A stretch of 64,000 bases of DNA from CAMBDS01 sp964355675 (lineage in GTDB: Bacteria > Electryoneota > AABM5-125-24 > Hatepunaeales > Hatepunaeaceae). The stretch covers positions 1 through 64,000 of the forward strand of contig CAYHEC010000015.1 in NCBI GenBank assembly GCA_964355675.1. Direction: 5' to 3'. Shown here one piece after another: positions 17,172-26,162 of this stretch; positions within the stretch are counted from its first letter, which is position 1, and each line of letters begins with the position of its first letter. Below the pieces are notes generated by a model. That model saw only the letters and a program-made list of their open reading frames with translations. It did no database searches and had not been told where the DNA came from. A program made the translations under genes and the position numbers.

Positions 17172-18407
17172 ATGATCTTTGCCGCAATGGTGGGAGTGCT
17201 CCTACTGTTGCAGTTCTGGCGACGTCAACCGATTGGGATTGCTCTTCTTGGGGGAGCCATCGCTGGAGCTCTTGTTGCTGGGCAAGGCCTGCCGATCCGA
17301 CATCTGGTCGAGGGAGCCTTCACCTATATCGACCCGATCATCATAATTTTTACTGCCATGCTGTTTATGAAAGTCCTCGAAGAAAACGGGGCGCTGGGTG
17401 AATTGGCTGGAGGCATTATCAGGGTTTTTGGCAGACAGCCATTTCTTCTCGTTATCACCATGACCTTCTTTATCATGTTCCCGGCGATGCTGACCGGAAT
17501 CACCACAACATCTGTGTTGACTACAGGCGCGCTGATGGCGGCGCCACTGGTTTCGTTAGGGATGGAAAGAACACGCGTCGCCACATTGATTGTCGTCGTT
17601 TCAGTGATGGGAATGCTCGCGCCCCCGATCAACCTCTTAGCAATGTTGATCGGTCAAGGCGTCGATATGCCATATATAGGTTTCGAACTGCCTCTATTAG
17701 CAGTAACAGTTCCTGTGGCGTTGATTACTTCGTTTGCTCTTGCTTATCCAACACTAAGAAAAACAAATTTTGAGGCGGCAAACAGCCTCCTTCCCCCGCC
17801 GACGAATCGTTCCAAATTGGGTATATACTCGCCATTGATTGTGGTGTTTGGCTTGATGATCGCGGTAAGGCTTTTCCCACAATACATCCCGGACATCGGC
17901 ATTCCTCTGATTTTTATCATTGGATCCGTGATGGGGTTGATGACTGGCAAAAGCGTGTCGTTTGTCTTGACTTCCTACCGAGCGCTCAAGCTCGCGCTAC
18001 CGGTTCTGGGATTGTTAGCTGGCGTTGGCGCATTCCTGCAAATCATGACTCTTACCGGAGTGAGAGGCTTACTGGTTATGACAGTCCTTGGATTACCTAT
18101 TACTTTGAAATACATTGGATTAGCCTTAAGTTTGCCTCTTTTTGGAGGCGTCTCGGCATTCGCTTCAGCGATGGTTTTCGGAGTGCCTTTCCTGCTTGGG
18201 TTACTTGGTGGTAATGAAGTTGCTGTCTGTGCGGCAATCTCTATACTTGCCGGACTGGGCGACATCCTTCCTCCCAGCGCCATCAATGCTCGCTTTGCGG
18301 TACAGGTGACTGGAGGCGTCGAGCTAAAGGGCGTCATTATTAGATCGTTGCCATTTATTGCGCTTGCAGGAGTGGCGGCGATGGTAATTATTCTTCTTGC
18401 ATCGTAA
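17172..18407 (+). CDS. DctM-like large-permease protein
   Basis: 411 residues and about eleven hydrophobic segments. Family marks include FPAMLTGITTTSVLTTGAL in the first half, MGMLAPPINLLAM, and the second-half repeat GLGDILPPSAIN. The two half-repeats with 'PP-x-N/PPS' re-entrant loops are typical of the TRAP large subunit and related ion-transporter superfamily. No small TRAP subunit (DctQ) or binding protein lies beside it, so it may act alone and its substrate is unknown. ATG 17172 is preceded by AAAGAAG; a nearby ATG at 17168 is out of frame. Confidence 0.7.
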   Translation: MIFAAMVGVLLLLQFWRRQPIGIALLGGAIAGALVAGQGLPIRHLVEGAFTYIDPIIIIFTAMLFMKVLEENGALGELAGGIIRVFGRQPFLLVITMTFFIMFPAMLTGITTTSVLTTGALMAAPLVSLGMERTRVATLIVVVSVMGMLAPPINLLAMLIGQGVDMPYIGFELPLLAVTVPVALITSFALAYPTLRKTNFEAANSLLPPPTNRSKLGIYSPLIVVFGLMIAVRLFPQYIPDIGIPLIFIIGSVMGLMTGKSVSFVLTSYRALKLALPVLGLLAGVGAFLQIMTLTGVRGLLVMTVLGLPITLKYIGLALSLPLFGGVSAFASAMVFGVPFLLGLLGGNEVAVCAAISILAGLGDILPPSAINARFAVQVTGGVELKGVIIRSLPFIALAGVAAMVIILLAS

Positions 18408-18778
18408 GAGAAGTCTCTGAAAGCGGAGTGAACGCTGAACTTTCTTCCTTTGTGAACGTTGAATAATGGAGCGCGCTATCAGTCCAGAGGCTGATATTGG
18501 AGGGCCGACTTTTGGTCCGCTCTTGCCTTAGCAAGATGCCCAACCTACACGAGAAAGAGCGGACTGAAAGAGTTCGTTGATTTATTCGTTCGAGTAGAGA
18601 TTTGATTCACTTGGAGGGGGGGCTTCAGCCCCCCCTAAAGGACAATCAAGCACAAAAAAGGGCGGGCTGAAGCCCCCCCTCCAAGAGAATCTTGTCCGAA
18701 TTGGCGTCCCAAGCGAATAAATCAACGAACTCTGAAAGTCCGCCCTCCAAGAGTTTCAATAAGCTAATCACGGTTTTT
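18408..18778. repeat. Nested palindromic element upstream of DUF4159
   Basis: A perfect 20-bp inverted pair, 18569-18588 and 18714-18733 (AGAGTTCGTTGATTTATTCG and complement), extends imperfectly through GCGGACT. It encloses a second pair, CTTGGAGGGGGGGCTTCAGCC (from 18610) and its inverse (18665-18686). Near the centre is AAGCACAA (18648-18655). The rest of the interval (18408-18550) shows no feature except a short GAGCGGAC inverted pair. Confidence 0.65.
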
Positions 18779-19477
18779 ATGCCGAAATTCAGAATAAATA
18801 GAGTCATTGCAGTTACCCTGCTTTTTTCGCTGTTGCCCGGCGGCATAATTCTCGCCGCCAACTCTCCGGTTGCTGAAGATCCGGTCTCCATCGCGCGCAT
18901 AAAATATGGCGGTGGAGGCGATTGGTATTCCAATCCATCTTCGATCCCAAATTTATTGCGCTTCATTCACCAGGAAACCAGCATTATCACGATGGAAGTC
19001 GAAGGAGTTGTGGAGCTTACAAGCCCTAAACTCTTCCAGTACCCCATCCTGTACATGAATGGTCACGGCAACATCTCCTTCACCGAGCGTGAAGTTGAAC
19101 AATTGCGAAAGTATTTCGAGTCTGGTGGTTTTCTTTTGGCTGATGACAACTACGGCATGGACGCCTCGTTCAGGCGTGAGATCAAACGGGTTTTATTAGG
19201 ATCCGACCTGGTAGATCTCCCGTTTTCTCATCCGATATACAACCAGCTCTTCAAATTCCCCAACGGCTTACCGAAAATCCATGAACATGACGGCAAACCA
19301 GCACAGGGCTTCGGGATTTTTCAAGACGGCAGGCTGGTGGTGTTTTACAGCTACCAGTGTGATCTTGGAGATGGATGGGAAGATCCGGATGTTCACAGCG
19401 ACCCGCCAGAGAAACGTCTTGCCGCGCTTCGAATGGGGACTAACATTGTCCTCTGGCGTCTAAGAGGCGGTCAGTGA
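18779..19477 (+). CDS. DUF4159 exported protein
   Basis: 232 residues from ATG 18779; the upstream extension of the frame is translated repeat sequence. The signal peptide (VIAVTLLFSLLPGGIILA) precedes the DUF4159 domain: IARIKYGGGGDWYSNPS, LFQYPILYMNGHGNISFT and LLADDNYGMD, typical of this glutamine-amidotransferase-like family of unknown role. Its stop overlaps the GTG of the DUF4175 gene (GTGA, 19474-19477). In related bacteria DUF4159 and DUF4175 genes usually accompany MoxR ATPase and DUF58 genes, which are not seen here. Confidence 0.8.
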   Translation: MPKFRINRVIAVTLLFSLLPGGIILAANSPVAEDPVSIARIKYGGGGDWYSNPSSIPNLLRFIHQETSIITMEVEGVVELTSPKLFQYPILYMNGHGNISFTEREVEQLRKYFESGGFLLADDNYGMDASFRREIKRVLLGSDLVDLPFSHPIYNQLFKFPNGLPKIHEHDGKPAQGFGIFQDGRLVVFYSYQCDLGDGWEDPDVHSDPPEKRLAALRMGTNIVLWRLRGGQ

Positions 19478-22400
19478 GCCTGCGCGACCCCAAGCATGCA
19501 CAGGCAGAAGCCTTGTTAGAGCGCTTACGCCTTGAACAACGTGCCATCGTGGTGCAGTCTGTAATCGCCTTGATAGTTGGATCTCTGGCGGCGATCTGGC
19601 TCGCCTCGGGTTTTATTGAAGCAGTTTTTCAGTTTACTCAAACCTGGCGTATGGCTCTCTTTTCGCTCGCCGTAGCGCTCTCGGTCTTTTCAGCCTTTTT
19701 ATTGTTTCGGAGAGTTTCAGACGATATCAGTCTGCACCCGGGAATTGATTCGCAAACTTTCTGGGCGCTCAAACTCGGAAGTTTAACCTCGCACAAACAG
19801 CAGGATCGACTGCTGAATGCGCTTCAAGTGATTCATCCTACTCACCCCGGAAAAGACAATCCTTCGCCTGAACTTGCGCGCGAATCACTTTATCGAGCAG
19901 TCGCCGAACTTGAGGTGGTCAATTATTCCGAAGTACTTTCACGCTCTGAGAGGGTGGTTTCCATCCGAATCGGCTCGACGCTTTTACTGGCATTTATCTT
20001 ATCGATAGCGATTCGCCCTACTATTATGCTCGGCGCTTTTGGGAGGCTTGTTCACCCGGCAACCGATTACGCTCCAGCATCACCCTTTTCTCTTACTGTC
20101 TCACCAACAGGTGGATGGGCTTACCGCAGTGAGCCGATCTCATTCCAGATAGAAGCCTCAGGCCAGCCACCACGAACAGGCAGTTTTATTTATCAACAGG
20201 ATGGCGGCGAGGAAGTATCACTCGACTTGGATCTACGTTCCGGGAGTGCGACCGTTGGATTTGCTGGATTCCCCTCAGACGTCACCTACGTCGTCAATTC
20301 TGGAGAAGTCTCAACAGAGCGATACAAGCTCCAAATCATCCCGCGACCCCAGATAGTCGAATTAAACTATCGACTTCATCCCCCTGCCTACACCCGACTT
20401 CCCATCGTAGCAGGTCGAGAAAATGTCGGAGATGTGGAATGTTTGCCCGGCTCGTCGGTTGATCTAAGAGTCACATCTTCGAAAAAACTCTCCTCAGCCG
20501 TAATGATCACAACGAAAGCCGCCGGAACGAGTATCACAACCGACACAATGGCGATGAATATTGATGATAAACAGGCCAGTATCGATTTTATCGTTCGCAA
20601 TCCCTCAACTTATACGGTTCGTCTGCGAGATCGCGATAACCATGAAGATAAAGATCCTGTGACCTACCGCATCCATACTTTAACGGATGAATATCCTGTC
20701 GCCAGAATCACTTTTCCGGAGGAAGATGTCGTCCTTGGTGAGGATATGCACGTTCCCCTTCGTATCGAAGCGGACGACGATTTCTCCATCTCCCGCCTTG
20801 AATTGAATTATCACAATCTCAATGGAGATACTCTTGTTCAAAAATGGAATCTTGGATTAACGAAAACCGCTCGAAACATAATTCTTGACACTCTCTGGTC
20901 AATCGGGAACATGCCGTTGATGCCGGGAGACGTTCTCGAGTATTGGGTTGTCGTTTGGGATAACGATAACGTCAGTGGTCCCAAGCGCAGTGAATCCACT
21001 CGTCGATTGGTCAGGCTCCCAACCTTCGAAGAGATCGTCGCAGGAGTAGAACAAACAGAAACAGAAGTCGAAATTGACGCCCAAAAGACCCTTGAAGCCG
21101 CGAAGGAATTGAAGGAGGAAGTAGCCAGGCTCGTCGAAGAGATGAGACGCGATCCCAACGCCAACTGGGAACGTCAGAAACAGATCGATCAGGCAATGAA
21201 GGATCAGGAGCAGATATCCAAACAAGCTGAACAGATGTCAAAAACACTGGACGATCTGGTGAACAAGCTTGAAAAACATGATATGTTGACGCCTGAGACG
21301 CTGGAAAAGTACATGGAACTGCAAAAGTTGATGAATGAGGTCGCCTCTCCTGAACTTAAACAAGCGATGGAGAAATTGAAGCAAGCCATGGAATCACAAG
21401 ATCCTGAAAAAATCAGACAGGCGCTTGAGCAGTTCGACATGGATCGTGAGGAATTCATGAAAAGTATCGAGCGAAGCCTCGCCATCCTGCAACAGTTAAA
21501 GTTGGAGCGCAAACTTGATGAACTTGTCAAGCGAGCCGAGGAATTGCTACATGCTCAAGAACAAATCCTTAAGGATATTGAAGAAAATCGCACCGAGGAG
21601 GCATCGAAATCCCTTGATGTGCAGAAGATTGGTGTTGAATCCCTGAAGAAAGAGATGGCCGAAACTGCTAAGATGGCTTCCGAAGCCGAGAAATCCCAAC
21701 TCTCTGATCAACTCGACAGCCTTGGCGCTAAGATGGATAATATGAACCTGCCGCAACAGATGGCGCAAACAAGCCAATCTGTTCAGGCTGGGAATAAATC
21801 GAAAGCAAAATCAACTGGCGAAGAGTCAGCGCGAAGCCTTGCGGAAATGGCGGCTTCGCTGAAAAATCTATCTCAAGAATTTAAAGATAAGAATAAGGCG
21901 GATCTGGCTTTAAAAATCAGACGGTTGGTAGAAGAGTTGATATATGTATCCGAGGATCAGGAAAATTTGATGTCAGAATGTCGGGCGCTCGGTACAGAGT
22001 CTCCACGCTATCGTGAACTTGCTGGCGAACAGCAAGACGTCAAACAGGCACTTGAAGGTATCGCCGGACGAATGCTCGACCTTTCGAAAGAGACTTTTTT
22101 TGTAACTCCTGAATTAGGTGCTTCGATCGGGAAGGCACTTCAACAAATCGATAAATCACTGGAAGGCTTCTCTGATCGGCTTCCGCGGTCAGCGGCCCAG
22201 CCTCAAAAACAGACGCTTGGTGAAATAAACAAAAGCGCCGCACAGCTTCTTGCTATTCTTGGTGAGTTGTCGGGGTCATCCTCTTCGTCCGGATATGAGG
22301 AAATGATGAAAAAACTCTCCGAAATGGCTTCACAGCAACAGGGCTTGAATCAGCAGTCGATGCCAATGCCGGGAGGAAGCGCACCGGGACAGATGCCGGG

Positions 22401-22839
22401 AGAAGGACAGAGTCTTGCGCAAATGGCCGCGCAACAACGCGCTCTTCAGCAAAGTATGGAACAGGCCGCGCAGGACGCTGAGGGCATCAAGGAAATGCTC
22501 GGCGATCTGCAAGGGACCGCAGATGCTATGGGCGAGGTTGCAAAGGATATGGAGAACGATCAGATCGGCGAACGAACGCGACGGTTACAACAGCAGATAG
22601 TTAGCCGCCTTCTTGATGCGACAAGATCAGCTCGTGAAGAAGAATATTCTAAAAAACGTGAAAGCAAGAGCGGACAGGAACTCAGAAGATTCTCGCCATC
22701 ACAGACTCAACTGAATTCAGAGCGCGACCGTCTTCGCCGTGATTTGTTGAAAGCGCTTCAGGAAGGCTATACACCAGATTATCGAAAGCTAATACGAGAA
22801 TATTACGACGCTCTTGGTGAGGAGGTCATTAAAAAATAA
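19474..22839 (+). CDS. DUF4175 membrane protein with long coiled coil
   Basis: 1121 residues. Two or three transmembrane segments lie in the first 210 residues (SVIALIVGSLAAIWLASG; SLAVALSVFSAFLLF; STLLLAFILSIAI), then Ig-like strands (250-520; PRPQIVELNYRLHPPAYT). From about 530 to 1000 is a very long, highly charged coiled coil (EELLHAQEQILKDIEENRTEE). A Gln/Met-rich patch (QQGLNQQSMPMPGG) near 950-970 comes before the C-terminal helices. This layout is that of DUF4175 proteins. It starts at GTG, overlapping the DUF4159 stop. It probably links the inner membrane with a periplasmic partner. The role is unknown. Confidence 0.8.
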   Translation: MSLRDPKHAQAEALLERLRLEQRAIVVQSVIALIVGSLAAIWLASGFIEAVFQFTQTWRMALFSLAVALSVFSAFLLFRRVSDDISLHPGIDSQTFWALKLGSLTSHKQQDRLLNALQVIHPTHPGKDNPSPELARESLYRAVAELEVVNYSEVLSRSERVVSIRIGSTLLLAFILSIAIRPTIMLGAFGRLVHPATDYAPASPFSLTVSPTGGWAYRSEPISFQIEASGQPPRTGSFIYQQDGGEEVSLDLDLRSGSATVGFAGFPSDVTYVVNSGEVSTERYKLQIIPRPQIVELNYRLHPPAYTRLPIVAGRENVGDVECLPGSSVDLRVTSSKKLSSAVMITTKAAGTSITTDTMAMNIDDKQASIDFIVRNPSTYTVRLRDRDNHEDKDPVTYRIHTLTDEYPVARITFPEEDVVLGEDMHVPLRIEADDDFSISRLELNYHNLNGDTLVQKWNLGLTKTARNIILDTLWSIGNMPLMPGDVLEYWVVVWDNDNVSGPKRSESTRRLVRLPTFEEIVAGVEQTETEVEIDAQKTLEAAKELKEEVARLVEEMRRDPNANWERQKQIDQAMKDQEQISKQAEQMSKTLDDLVNKLEKHDMLTPETLEKYMELQKLMNEVASPELKQAMEKLKQAMESQDPEKIRQALEQFDMDREEFMKSIERSLAILQQLKLERKLDELVKRAEELLHAQEQILKDIEENRTEEASKSLDVQKIGVESLKKEMAETAKMASEAEKSQLSDQLDSLGAKMDNMNLPQQMAQTSQSVQAGNKSKAKSTGEESARSLAEMAASLKNLSQEFKDKNKADLALKIRRLVEELIYVSEDQENLMSECRALGTESPRYRELAGEQQDVKQALEGIAGRMLDLSKETFFVTPELGASIGKALQQIDKSLEGFSDRLPRSAAQPQKQTLGEINKSAAQLLAILGELSGSSSSSGYEEMMKKLSEMASQQQGLNQQSMPMPGGSAPGQMPGEGQSLAQMAAQQRALQQSMEQAAQDAEGIKEMLGDLQGTADAMGEVAKDMENDQIGERTRRLQQQIVSRLLDATRSAREEEYSKKRESKSGQELRRFSPSQTQLNSERDRLRRDLLKALQEGYTPDYRKLIREYYDALGEEVIKK

Positions 22840-22917
22840 TTACCTACTCAGAAACATCTTCTGTAACATTTGCCAATGGAAGATTTTGAGTTTCTTGTAT
22901 ATCATCTTATATTTCTA

Positions 22918-22945
22918 TCGACAATTTTACTTTGTCTTTTATAAT
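22918..22945 (+). promoter_or_regulatory. Promoter of the kinase/regulator pair
   Basis: TCGACA (22918-22923), 16-base spacer, perfect TATAAT (22940-22945), about 40 bases before the kinase ATG. Confidence 0.55.
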
Positions 22946-22987
22946 CCGTGCACTCAAACAAAGCCAATTTTCTCCTAATTAATTACT

Positions 22988-24715
22988 ATGGCTAACAATA
23001 AAAAGAACCCTTCAACATCGATTCTATTTATCGATGATGATCCTGTTTTCCGTCGGCTGATGACAGCAATGTTCACCCAAGACGGTTATAGGGTCTCGAC
23101 TGCCAACGATGCAGAAACCGGTTACCGTCTTCTCGAGGAACGATCTTTCGAGGTTGCAATCGTCGATTTTCAGCTTCCCGGCCAGAACGGAATCGATTTT
23201 TTTGAGCGGACGCGTCGGATAGCTCCAAACATGACAAGAATACTTCTTACAGCACGCACAACTGAAGAAGTATTGTTCGAATCAATTAATCGTGGCGAGG
23301 TCTATCGTTATTTGACCAAACCGGTCCATCTGGGATTGCTAAGGTCAACCCTGGATCAGGCAATTGTACTGCATGAGCTAAAAGTCACCAAAGAGGTTAT
23401 GGCCGTTGAGATGGATAGAAGGACGCAGGAATTGGAAGAGAAAAACCTCGACCTCCGCAATTACTATCACATTCTCGGCGAACTAAAATCTCAACAGGAT
23501 CAAATCCTGGCTTCGTTGCCTGAACCTTTTTTCCTTCTCCATGCCGATCATAGAATCCTACGTTGCAATCAAGCCGCAACGGAAATGCTTGGCTTCATGC
23601 GTGGTGAACTCCTTGGCAGATCCGCTGACGATCTTTTCGTGAAGCCCGACGAACTGACTGAGAGAATATCCGACACTGGCAGAAGTGGAGTTGTCTATTT
23701 CGAAACGTCGTGGCGGCAAAAATCAGGCATGAATATCCCAGTCAAAGTAGCTCTGAACATATTCCGTGGCGAAGCAATCGAGCGCGACCAGATCGCGCTC
23801 GTTGTCCAAGATATTACCAGTGTTAAGCAGTTGGAGAATTTACTTCGAGCCCGTTCTCAGCAACTTGAGCAAAAAGTCGAAGATCAGATACTGCACATTG
23901 TGAGACAGCAAAAAGCATTGGCTCATTCCGATAAACTCGCCGCATTGGGCACTTTGGTTGCCGGAGCGGCGCATGAAATCAATTCCTGCGACAGTTTCAT
24001 CAAGACCAATGTGGAAGTTCTTCAACATTACTGGGTGGGACTTGAACCAATCCTCCGCAACTGGGCGACAGAAAATCCAGACCAGAAAATTGGTCGCCAA
24101 ATGGTAGGTGAAGTCGTTGGGGATTTAAAGGGTTTACTGGAGGACCTGCATGTCGGCGCTACTCAACTCGGAGGAATCGTCGAGGGTCTGCTTGCGTTCA
24201 GCCGAAGGGACGTGCGAAAAAAGGAAGCGTTCCATATCGACCAAGCTGTTGTTTCAGCATTAACGGTAACCGGAACTCGTCTGGGGAAGTGTTTCAATGT
24301 CCGCACCAAATACTGTCATGCCGGAAATAAGGTCTATGGCCATCGTGGGCAGGTAATACAGGTTCTGGTTGACTTGATTATGAACGCTTGCGATGCTTGG
24401 GAAGATAGGCAAAGCCCTTCAATCGGAAAGTTGACCATCTTCCTTCGTCCAGACAGTCTCAAGCGGCAACTTATTATTTCTATTGCCGACAATGCGGGAG
24501 GCATGAGCGCCGAAACCGCCACCCATGTATTCGACCCATTTTTCACTACCAAAAAGGGAAAAGGCACCGGCTTGGGGCTGGCAATATGCTATGGCATCAT
24601 CAACGAACATGGTGGAGATATTTGGGTGAAAAGCCGTCAGGGCATCGGAACAGCCTTCTCTTTTTCTTTACCTATCTCGGAAAACGAGTTTACTCAACCC
24701 GACAAGGAGAAATAA
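22988..24715 (+). CDS. Receiver-PAS hybrid sensor histidine kinase
   Basis: 575 residues, no transmembrane segment, so cytoplasmic. A receiver domain (10-130; acidic pair IDDDP, phosphoacceptor in VDFQLPGQNG, Lys in LTKPV) is followed by a coiled coil, a PAS domain (about 175-290; ILASLPEPFFLLHADHRILR), HisKA with H-box VAGAAHEINSCDSF near 325-338, and a HATPase domain with N-box LIMNACDAW, DNAGGM and GKGTGLGLAI. The H-box normally reads HEINNPL; here the NP pair is replaced by SCD, though the His is kept. Its stop is followed by the partner regulator within one base. Signal unknown. Confidence 0.9.
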   Translation: MANNKKNPSTSILFIDDDPVFRRLMTAMFTQDGYRVSTANDAETGYRLLEERSFEVAIVDFQLPGQNGIDFFERTRRIAPNMTRILLTARTTEEVLFESINRGEVYRYLTKPVHLGLLRSTLDQAIVLHELKVTKEVMAVEMDRRTQELEEKNLDLRNYYHILGELKSQQDQILASLPEPFFLLHADHRILRCNQAATEMLGFMRGELLGRSADDLFVKPDELTERISDTGRSGVVYFETSWRQKSGMNIPVKVALNIFRGEAIERDQIALVVQDITSVKQLENLLRARSQQLEQKVEDQILHIVRQQKALAHSDKLAALGTLVAGAAHEINSCDSFIKTNVEVLQHYWVGLEPILRNWATENPDQKIGRQMVGEVVGDLKGLLEDLHVGATQLGGIVEGLLAFSRRDVRKKEAFHIDQAVVSALTVTGTRLGKCFNVRTKYCHAGNKVYGHRGQVIQVLVDLIMNACDAWEDRQSPSIGKLTIFLRPDSLKRQLIISIADNAGGMSAETATHVFDPFFTTKKGKGTGLGLAICYGIINEHGGDIWVKSRQGIGTAFSFSLPISENEFTQPDKEK

Positions 24716-24716
24716 T

Positions 24717-25160
24717 ATTTTTATAAATAAGAATAATTCTGAAGCTGAATATCTGGGGGCGGAGGCTAAGCCGTTAATTTTCGTAGTCGATGACTCACTG
24801 ATCATGCGACGGCTCATTATCAGAACGCTTGCTCTTGAAGGTGATTACGAAATCATCGAAGCAGAAAGCGCAAGTGACGCAATTAAAAAGCTCGCTAAAG
24901 CGCTACCAGACTTAATAATATTGGACATCGGGCTGGGTTTGGAGAGTGGTTTCGACCTGTTGGGCAGTCTGAAGAACAATACAAATACTGCTGATATTCC
25001 TGTTATCGTTTGTACGGCCAGCGGAGATCTGAACACAATCGAAAAATCAGAAAAGCTTGGCGCATCAGGATATGTACCAAAACCGATCAGTTCACAAGCT
25101 CTCAGGTCAGTTGTTAGGAAAATTCTCGACCCTCACAATGAGAATGAAACACAGGACTAA
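24717..25160 (+). CDS. Single-domain response regulator, probable ATT start
   Basis: 147 residues if started at ATT 24717, which has AAGGAG seven bases upstream and lies one base after the kinase stop. The first ATG (24804) would cut away the beta-1 strand and acidic pair (PLIFVVDDS), which every receiver domain needs, and no ATG, GTG or TTG occurs in frame between the kinase stop and 24804. The domain is complete: DD near 26-27, phosphoacceptor ILDIGLGLESG, Thr/Ser in CTASGD, and Lys in YVPKPI. There is no output domain, so it acts by protein contact, like CheY. It is probably phosphorylated by the preceding kinase. Confidence 0.8.
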   Translation: MFINKNNSEAEYLGAEAKPLIFVVDDSLIMRRLIIRTLALEGDYEIIEAESASDAIKKLAKALPDLIILDIGLGLESGFDLLGSLKNNTNTADIPVIVCTASGDLNTIEKSEKLGASGYVPKPISSQALRSVVRKILDPHNENETQD

Positions 25161-25553
25161 TCGGAATGTCATCACTTGGTGAAATAAGCTTGAAGTCCAA
25201 CTGCCTAAGGGCGGGTAGCCTCCACAGCTCAGTTGAGCGGGAGCACCAATAATTTAACCCGTCAGTAACAACTCGCCAGGTTTCAAGCGACTACTCTTTT
25301 ATTTTGTTTTATGCAACAGTATCGATGTGTTGTCATGTGCCCTCAGGTGACAGCTAAGTGATATACTATCGAATAACAGTTGTATCATGTGCCTTACACG
25401 ATGCCATGCTTATAGACTCGGCTGGAAACAAATTAGTATACTAAAAAAAATGCTGGAAAACGCTTACGCACTTTCCAGCATTAACTTTGGGAAGTTGTTG
25501 AGAACAGTATTGATTCGACTTGCTCGCCAGCAATTCGAACCGTTTAGAAATGC
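25161..25553. other. Intergenic region with one terminator
   Basis: Apart from the hairpin at 25449-25482 I see no gene, promoter or repeat. Small frames here lack ribosome-binding sites. Confidence 0.4.
25449..25482 (-). terminator. Terminator of the DUF4398-like lipoprotein gene
   Basis: AATGCTGGAAA pairs with TTTCCAGCATT. In the minus direction the hairpin is followed by TTTTTTTTAG, as in an intrinsic terminator. Confidence 0.75.
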
Positions 25554-25922
25554 CTACTCTCCCCCATCATCTGCGCCACTCGCGCCACCTTCACCACCTT
25601 TTGCTTTGTGAGCTGGCGGCACACCACCAAGTTTTTCAGCATTCCGACCCGATTGTTCGGCACGCATCAAGGCAAACTCAGCCTTTTTTCGAGCATCGGA
25701 ATAATTTCCTGCCTCGTTGGCTCGCTTCGCCTCGGCAAGGAGATCTTTGGCCTTCTCGTAAAGTCTCGGCGATGCTACGTCCGCACCTCCTGCTTGAGCA
25801 CTTTTAAGCGCGCTTTCTGCAGCTTCAATTTCATCGTCCGCCGGCTTCGAACAAGCCGATAAGGTTAAAGCGAACGCGATTGCTGTTACCAGCATAATAG
25901 TGAGTAAACCGACCCTCTTCAT
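25554..25922 (-). CDS. Small lipoprotein, DUF4398-like
   Basis: 122 residues from ATG 25922, with GGAG upstream. The signal peptide ends in the lipobox LSAC. The mature part starts SKPADDEIEAAESALKSAQ and continues with helical, Ala-rich heptads (LYEKAKDLLAEAKRANEAG, YSDARKKAEFALMRAE), the pattern of DUF4398 lipoproteins that lie in the periplasm near the envelope. The C-terminal 25 residues are Gly-rich and acidic. It is monocistronic, with its own promoter and terminator. Function unknown. Confidence 0.75.
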   Translation of the reverse strand: MKRVGLLTIMLVTAIAFALTLSACSKPADDEIEAAESALKSAQAGGADVASPRLYEKAKDLLAEAKRANEAGNYSDARKKAEFALMRAEQSGRNAEKLGGVPPAHKAKGGEGGASGADDGGE

Positions 25923-25993
25923 AACCTGCTCCACTGATCGTTAAGAGGTGAATTGCTGTAAATGGGCCACCTCCCCCAACGTGACCGTCACTT

Positions 25994-26022
25994 ATAGTAA
26001 CTAAACGTATCGCACTTGTCAA
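25994..26022 (-). promoter_or_regulatory. Promoter TTGACA-N17-TACTAT
   Basis: On the minus strand TTGACA (26022-26017), 17-base spacer, TACTAT (25999-25994), about 70 bases before the lipoprotein start. Confidence 0.6.
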
Positions 26023-26162
26023 GTACTTTGGCAATTCTCTGAATTGTACTTCTTTCTATCTTGAATTTTATTCCCGTTTTTTACATGTCGATAATCGTTA
26101 ATAATTACCATGATATGAGCTAAATTATTATTATATAATTAATTGATTAAATTTCGAGCATT

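Noticed and set aside
18692..18778. Longer N-terminus for the DUF4159 protein
   Set aside because: The extra residues are the translated arm of the inverted repeat; the signal peptide begins right after ATG 18779.
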